From the NCBI RefSeq assembly GCF_017571495.1, contig NZ_JAGETZ010000002.1, positions 558,001 to 622,000 of the forward strand: a DNA stretch of 64,000 bases, written 5' to 3'. The notes beneath the pieces were generated by a model, which made no database searches, had not been told where the DNA came from, and was given only the letters and a program-made list of their open reading frames with translations. Positions within the stretch are counted from its first letter, which is position 1. Each line of letters begins with the position of its first letter. Below, piece after piece: positions 59,194 to 64,000 of this stretch. This DNA comes from Hymenobacter negativus (GTDB lineage Bacteria > Bacteroidota > Bacteroidia > Cytophagales > Hymenobacteraceae). The position numbers were made by a program, and so were the translations under genes.

Positions 59194-62100
59194 ATGACCA
59201 GACCTCTTCCCCGTTTATTGACACTGCTGATTGTAGTTGGGGCCCTGGCCGGGGCCCCGACCCAGGCACAGGCCCAGACGACCCCGCCCCGTCTAGGAGC
59301 CCTCAACAGTTGGTCGCCCAGCGTCGATGACCCTACCTACGCGGCCCGCAAGCTGCAACGGGTCCGCCAGGCCTCGGCGACGGCCGCCCGCGCTGCCACG
59401 GTGGCCAGTGCCCAGCCCACCGGCAGTGCCCGCGCGGCAGCGGCCCTGCCGGCCTGCTTCGTGCCGCTGGATACCACGGCGGCCGGCGGCTGGCAGCACT
59501 TCTCGCGGCAGAGTGGCTTTGCCGACGACAGCTTCGTCGGCCCGATTCCGCTGGGCTTCAGCTTCTCGCTCTACGGCAGCACCTACAGCGACGTGTACGT
59601 TAACTCCAACGGCAACATCAGCTTCGGGCAGGGCTTCACCACCTTCACCGCCACCGGCTTCCCAACGGCCACGCCCATGATTGCCCCATTCTGGGCTGAT
59701 GTGGACATCGAAATGGCCGACACGCTGGCCCCGGCCACCAGCGGTGGCATCTACTTCAAGAAGTTCCCCGACAAGTTCGTGGTAACCTGGAACAAAGTGG
59801 CCTACTTCTCACGGCAGGCCGACAAGAAGAACACCTTCCAGGTCGTTATCAAGGCCAACACCGTCCCCGGCTTCACGGGCGACGACGTGCAGTTTGCCTA
59901 CGGCGACATGCAGTGGACCACCGGCGCCGCCGACGGCGGTACGGGAGGTTTTGGCGGGGTGCCCGCTACCGTGGGCGCGAACAGGGGCAACGGGGTTAGC
60001 TATATCCAGGTCGGCCGCTTCAACCTGCCCGGCACCTCCCACCCCAACAACCAGGACCCCAGCGGCGTCGACTGGCTCGACAACCAGTGCATTTCTTTCC
60101 AGGTGGGGGCCAACAGCAACAACGTGCCGCCCAGCGTGACGGGCATGCCCGCTGGCAATACCCTCACGCTAGCGCAGGGCCAGACGCGCAACTTGGCCCT
60201 GCAGTTCCTGGGCCCGGAAGTGGGCCAGCAGGTGACGGTGACCACCAACACCAACGGCCTGTGCAACACTACCGTGAGCAACAACGGCACGGCCAACCCC
60301 ACGGTGAGCCTGGGCATCACCGGCGCGGCCTGCAACCTGGGCACCCATACCATCAGCTTCCAGGCCGTCGACAACGGCAGCCCGGTAGCCTTGCAGCAGT
60401 TTACCCTGACGGTGGTGGTGACAGCCACCAACCAGTGGACCGGCGCCGTGAGCACCGTGTACACCGATGCGGCCAACTGGAACACGGGCATTGTGCCCAC
60501 GGCTACCGAAGATGTGCTCATTCCGACGGGTGTCGCCAACATGCCGGTACTCAGCACCACAGCCGCCGCCAAGAACGTCACCATTGCCAGCGGCGCTAGC
60601 CTGACGGTGGCCACGGGCGGCGTGTATTCGCTGAGCGGCAACCTGACCAACAACGGCCAGCTGCGGGGCGCTGGCACGCTGCAAACCACCGGGGCGGCCA
60701 CCCAGACCCTGAGCGGCACCGGCACGGCCAGCCTCTACAACGCTACCATCGGCGCGGCGGGCGCGGTGCTGAGCCAGCCCCTGGCCCTGGACCGCCTGCT
60801 GACCCTGAACGGCAACCTGACCTCCAACGGCAACCTGACCCTGCTTTCGCGCCCCGACGGCTCGGAAACGGCCATGGTGGTGAACAACGGTGCCGCCACG
60901 GTGAGCGGGAACGTGACGGTGCAACGCTTCATCGGCCCGACGACTAACCCGCAGATGGGTTACCGCCACCTGGCGGCCCCGGTCACGAACACCACCCTTA
61001 CCGACATGACCACCAGCGGCTTTACGCCGGTGCTGAACCCGGCCTATAACTCGGCCCCCAACCCTGGCTTGGTGACGCCCTTCCCAAACGTGTTCAGCTA
61101 CGACGAGACCCGGGTGACCAGTGGCGCGGCCGTGGCCGATTTTGACCGGGGCTGGGTGTCCCCGGTTACAACCACCATGTTTTCCACCTTCGGCTTCACC
61201 GTGAACATGATGGGCGGGCAGGTAATGGATTTTGTGGGTACGCTGGGCAACGGCACCTTCAACCGCGTGAACCTGACGCGCGGCGCGGGCCCCCAGGCCG
61301 GCTGGCAGCTGCTGGGCAACCCTTACCCGGCCCCCCTCAACTTCACCCAGCTCACCCGCTCGGGTATCGACAACGCGGTGTACGTGTTCAAGTCGAGCGG
61401 GCAGTACACGGGCTCCTACGCCAGCTACGTGAACGGCGTGCCGGCCAACGGCGGCTCCAACATCCTGCCGATGGGCCAGGCTTTCTTCGTGCGCACTACC
61501 ACGCCAGGCGTGGCGGGCAGCGTGGCCTTCACCAACGCCGCCCGCCTGACCACCTACCAGAACCCCGCGCTGCAGCGCAGCACCGCCACCGAAACGCGCC
61601 CGCTGCTGAGCCTGGACCTGCGCAACGCCGCCGGCACGGCCGCCGAGCAAATGGCGGTGTACTTTGAGCAGGGCGCCACTGCCGGCTTCGACGCCGGGTA
61701 CGATGCCTACCGCCTCGGCAACGGCAACGCGGTGCAGCTCGGCGCCCTGGCCGGCACCACGGAGCTGTCCATCAGTGGCCTGCCCGCCCTGGGAAGCACG
61801 CCTGTGACGGTGCCCCTGCTCGTGCGCGTGGCCCAAACCGGTAGCTACACCCTGCAGGCCGCGCAGCTCATCAACCTGCCCACGGGCTGGACGGCCACCC
61901 TGCACGATGCCCTGACCGGCACCGCCACCGACCTGCACCAGCCCACCGGCTATAACTGCACCATCGCCGCCAATCAGGCCCCGGGCCGCTTCCTGGTGGA
62001 ATTTGCTCCCAGCCGCGTGACGGCCACCGGCTCCGCCCAGCTCAGCGCGGCGGTATCGGTGTACCCCAACCCGGCCCACAGCACGGCAGCCCTGCTGCTG

Positions 62101-62286
62101 CCTCCCAGTGCCCGGCCCACCACGGTGAGCCTGTTCAACGCCCTGGGCCAGGTGGTAAGCCAGCAGCGCGTGCCGGCCAGCCAGCGCACCGCCCTGCTGC
62201 CGCTCACGGACCTGGCCCCGGGCGTGTACACGGTGCGCGTGGCCCTGGCCGAAGGCTCTGTAACCAAGCGCTTGGTGGTGGAGTAA
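59194..62286 (+). CDS. large secreted T9SS protein with NIDO-like N-terminal domain
   Basis: The 1030-residue product has a signal peptide (LLTLLIVVGALAGAPTQAQAQ, in part). Residues about 95-280 resemble a nidogen-like (NIDO) beta-domain: GFSFSLYGSTYSDVYVNSNGNISFG (in part: YSDVYVNSNGNISFG), APFWADVDIEMAD, FVVTWNKVAYFS, NTFQVVIKANT. A repetitive Gly/Thr/Asn region follows (GNLTNNGQLRGAGTLQT, LNGNLTSNGNLTLL), a beta-helix-type repeat. The end is a T9SS sorting domain: VSVYPNPAHSTAALLLP, VSLFNALGQVV, LAPGVYTVRVALAEG. A surface or adhesive role is likely. The gene is followed by a hairpin terminator. Confidence 0.87.
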   Translation: MTRPLPRLLTLLIVVGALAGAPTQAQAQTTPPRLGALNSWSPSVDDPTYAARKLQRVRQASATAARAATVASAQPTGSARAAAALPACFVPLDTTAAGGWQHFSRQSGFADDSFVGPIPLGFSFSLYGSTYSDVYVNSNGNISFGQGFTTFTATGFPTATPMIAPFWADVDIEMADTLAPATSGGIYFKKFPDKFVVTWNKVAYFSRQADKKNTFQVVIKANTVPGFTGDDVQFAYGDMQWTTGAADGGTGGFGGVPATVGANRGNGVSYIQVGRFNLPGTSHPNNQDPSGVDWLDNQCISFQVGANSNNVPPSVTGMPAGNTLTLAQGQTRNLALQFLGPEVGQQVTVTTNTNGLCNTTVSNNGTANPTVSLGITGAACNLGTHTISFQAVDNGSPVALQQFTLTVVVTATNQWTGAVSTVYTDAANWNTGIVPTATEDVLIPTGVANMPVLSTTAAAKNVTIASGASLTVATGGVYSLSGNLTNNGQLRGAGTLQTTGAATQTLSGTGTASLYNATIGAAGAVLSQPLALDRLLTLNGNLTSNGNLTLLSRPDGSETAMVVNNGAATVSGNVTVQRFIGPTTNPQMGYRHLAAPVTNTTLTDMTTSGFTPVLNPAYNSAPNPGLVTPFPNVFSYDETRVTSGAAVADFDRGWVSPVTTTMFSTFGFTVNMMGGQVMDFVGTLGNGTFNRVNLTRGAGPQAGWQLLGNPYPAPLNFTQLTRSGIDNAVYVFKSSGQYTGSYASYVNGVPANGGSNILPMGQAFFVRTTTPGVAGSVAFTNAARLTTYQNPALQRSTATETRPLLSLDLRNAAGTAAEQMAVYFEQGATAGFDAGYDAYRLGNGNAVQLGALAGTTELSISGLPALGSTPVTVPLLVRVAQTGSYTLQAAQLINLPTGWTATLHDALTGTATDLHQPTGYNCTIAANQAPGRFLVEFAPSRVTATGSAQLSAAVSVYPNPAHSTAALLLPPSARPTTVSLFNALGQVVSQQRVPASQRTALLPLTDLAPGVYTVRVALAEGSVTKRLVVE

Positions 62287-62316
62287 GCCCCTCCGGTTTC
62301 CTGCTCTCCTTCCCGG

Positions 62317-62352
62317 CGGCGCCGCTTCGTTCTCGAAGCGGCGCCGTTCTTT
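62317..62352 (+). terminator. terminator of the 59194 gene
   Basis: CGGCGCCGCTTCG (62317-62329) and CGAAGCGGCGCCG (62334-62346), loop TTCT, followed by TTCTTTT. Confidence 0.85.
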
Positions 62353-62704
62353 TGCAGGGTTTAATCCTACTGATTTGAATGTTGTTAATCAAATAAGGTA
62401 AAACCTCCGAAGCGGGTCCAGCTCACATCCCCTTGCGGGAAGCCGGGCGCCTGCTAACATTCACGCCGTCGTGGCTGCCTATCAAACAATAGGGCTCGGG
62501 TTCTTCCAGAGGCGGGCGTGAGGCGGTCCGTCCGCTCCCTGCATTCTCTTGCCGTTGAAGCCGCATTGGCCTGCTGCTGCAAAGGCACCGTTCATTTCCT
62601 CGCTTTCGATAAGGTATACCAGCCATTCAGCCAGCTTCGGGGGCCGGTAGTCAATTTGCCTGAAGCCACCCCGCCCGCGAGGCTCTTCACGCCCGCTATA
62701 TTGC

Positions 62705-62712
62705 TAGCTTTG
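62705..62712 (+). promoter_or_regulatory. TAnnTTTG -7 box of the last gene
   Basis: TAGCTTTG is a perfect -7 match 76 bases before the ATG at 62789. No TTG at -33. Confidence 0.5.
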
Positions 62713-62788
62713 CCGACATATTCCACCCCTACACTTTTCCCATTCTCTTCTCCCCCTCATCATTTTTCCACCCTTTTTTCTTTTAAGC

Positions 62789-64000
62789 ATGACAACTAAT
62801 TTACGTTTCACGCCCAGCTTCTCTTTTAGTAGGAGTTGGGCTGGCGCGCTGGCGGTGCTGCTGAGCTGGCTGCTGCCAGTGCTGGGCCACGCCCAAGGCC
62901 GCGCCGATGCCTACGGCTTCACGCAAACCACGGGTACCTACACGCCCGTTACCGGCACGGTCATCAGCACTGCCAGCGACGACGACGTGGTGTACCCAGC
63001 CACCACGCTGCCTTTCACATTCAACTATGCGGGCACAGATTACACCAGCCTGCGCATCACCTCCAATGGCTACGTGACGTTTGGTGCTACTGCGCCCAGT
63101 AACACTGGCTACACCCCCATTTCATCAACCACCGGCTACGCTGGTGCCATTTCCGCGTTTGGCCTCGATGGAGGCGGACGTAGCAATACCGGGGCGGCCA
63201 TCAGCACGGCCACTGAGGGCACGGCTCCAAACCGGGAGTTTGTGGTGCAGTATGCCAACTGGGGCGCCTACGGCGGTGTAGTCGGCGTGGAGAACTACCA
63301 GATTCGCTTGGCCGAAACCAGCAACGTTATTCGCATTGTGTACGGCAGCTTCACCGGGCTGAGTACGGGTACCAACCCGCAGGTGGGCCTGCGCGGCGCA
63401 GTCGCCACTGATTTCAACAACCGCGCAAGCGCCGTGGGCTGGGACCGGACCAATACCGGAGCCACACTTACCAGCACCTCGACGGTAGCCGTTAGCAGCA
63501 CGCTGGTTCCGGCTTCGGGCCTCACGTTCAGCTACACACCTTCCACCACGACGCAGCTGCCGGCCATCCGGCCCACGGCTACGGCTATAACGGGCACTTC
63601 GGCGACCATTGCCTTCGTGGCACCAGCTGTTGCACCTACTTCCTATACCGCTACCGTAACGCCTGCCGTAACCGGCAGCCCCTTCACGGTCACGGCTTCG
63701 CCCTTCACCATCACCGGTCTTACCGCTACTTCTCCTTACGCAGTGAGCATTGTGGCCAACTACGCGGCCGGTACCTCGGTGCCCACCGAAACCCGGTTTG
63801 TGACGGGAGTAGCTTGTGCGCCTCCCACGGCACTGGCCATTAGCGCCATCACCGCTACTTCGGCCAGCTTGTCCTTTACCAATTACGGCCCAGGAGTGAC
63901 AGACTATACCGTAACGACGACGCCCGCCACCAGCACCTATACCGTTTCCAATGCCACCGCTGCCGCGCCGCTGGTGCTCACGGGCCTCACGCCCGGCACT
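62789..64000 (+). CDS. large secreted protein with fibronectin type III-like repeats, cut by the right edge
   Basis: An ATG at 62789 opens a frame that stays open to the last base (404 codons). The signal peptide is LAVLLSWLLPVLGHAQ-like (ALAVLLSWLLPVLGHAQG). A first domain has FTFNYAGTDYTSLRITSNGYVTFG, in part SLRITSNGYVTFG, like the N-terminal domain of the 59194 protein, with VVQYANWGAYGG and VIRIVYGSFTG. From about residue 255 fibronectin type III-like repeats begin (AIRPTATAITGTSATIAF, FTITGLTATSPYAVSIVANY, and a second copy from ALAISAITATSASLSF). The C-terminus is off the window; a T9SS domain is expected by analogy. Confidence 0.85.
   Translation, partial: MTTNLRFTPSFSFSRSWAGALAVLLSWLLPVLGHAQGRADAYGFTQTTGTYTPVTGTVISTASDDDVVYPATTLPFTFNYAGTDYTSLRITSNGYVTFGATAPSNTGYTPISSTTGYAGAISAFGLDGGGRSNTGAAISTATEGTAPNREFVVQYANWGAYGGVVGVENYQIRLAETSNVIRIVYGSFTGLSTGTNPQVGLRGAVATDFNNRASAVGWDRTNTGATLTSTSTVAVSSTLVPASGLTFSYTPSTTTQLPAIRPTATAITGTSATIAFVAPAVAPTSYTATVTPAVTGSPFTVTASPFTITGLTATSPYAVSIVANYAAGTSVPTETRFVTGVACAPPTALAISAITATSASLSFTNYGPGVTDYTVTTTPATSTYTVSNATAAAPLVLTGLTPGT

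Larger units (their letters stand above)
62287..62788. other. 500-bp gap between two secreted-protein genes
   Basis: Contains the terminator of the upstream gene and a perfect -7 box at 62705-62712. A 93-codon frame at 62518-62799 has random-looking Cys/Pro/Ser-rich composition and overlaps the next start; it is not accepted. Confidence 0.55.

Noticed and set aside
60169..62079. 636-codon minus-strand frame opposite the T9SS gene
   Set aside because: Shadow of a GC-rich gene; no recognisable domain or start context.
62518..62799. 93-codon frame before the last gene
   Set aside because: Overlaps the real ATG at 62789 and has Cys/Pro/Ser-rich random composition.
1..64000. tRNA genes, CRISPR arrays, insertion sequences, prophage or defence islands
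   Set aside because: No T-loop/acceptor pattern, regular spaced repeats, transposase or nuclease/phage proteins were recognised on either strand.

Overview
The window looks like chromosomal DNA of a GC-rich member of the Bacteroidota, most likely Hymenobacter or a close relative (Cytophagales). Three things point there. Several large secreted proteins end in a type IX secretion (T9SS) sorting domain. Most clear promoters carry the Bacteroidota -7 box TAnnTTTG, in three cases with a TTG exactly 20 bases upstream. Gene starts show little Shine-Dalgarno signal. I see no tRNA, rRNA, CRISPR array, transposase or phage gene. Most of the window is ordinary core genome; the unusual material lies mainly in regulatory DNA, palindromic repeats and a few accessory proteins.

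Layout. 1-8.4 kb: cell-envelope and small genes (a secreted-protein start cut by the left edge, SRAP/YedK peptidase, RlpA-like lipoprotein, a Lys/Met repeat protein, GH25 lysozyme, a VF530-type protein, an Hsp20-type chaperone, an Omp85/TamA-like protein). 7.3-13.2 kb: a tripartite RND efflux operon (adaptor, pump, TolC-like channel). 13.4-17.3 kb: HemW, two uncharacterised proteins, an alpha/beta hydrolase and a cyclase-family protein. 17.3-18.5 kb: a less GC-rich patch with an outer-membrane protein gene broken by one in-frame stop. 18.6-28 kb: rplU-rpmA, nrdB, uvrB, an ECF sigma factor with a membrane-anchored barrel partner, aroE and a DedA protein. 28-35.7 kb: a bestrophin-type channel, a T9SS cargo protein, phosphosulfolactate synthase, a TPR protein and an extended SDR.

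35.8-40.2 kb is a compact polysaccharide export and control operon (Wza-like lipoprotein, BY-kinase, CpsB-type phosphatase) read from one strong promoter. 40.3-50 kb holds acyl-CoA dehydrogenase, rpsU, xerC, hpf, metK, an SDR, a THUMP-like methyltransferase, a DUF4397 lipoprotein and ahcY. MetK and AhcY are two steps of the activated methyl cycle and each has its own promoter. 50-54.6 kb: an LLM flavin oxidoreductase, a prolyl oligopeptidase lipoprotein and a membrane protein. 55.2-64 kb: three very large secreted proteins separated by long non-coding gaps; the last runs off the right edge.

Most notable signals: two perfect DnaA boxes in inverted orientation between rplU and nrdB; a perfect 9-11-9 dyad over the uvrB promoter; a hexanucleotide tandem array encoding the Gly-Tyr tail of the BY-kinase; a promoter placed inside the loop of a terminator upstream of hemW; two candidate leaderless genes; several families of interspersed palindromes; and a 462-bp tandem duplication within a secreted dehydrogenase. 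Start codons were often moved from the longest open frame to an internal ATG that fits the family or signal peptide. All functional statements rest on recognising motifs by eye, without database searches.
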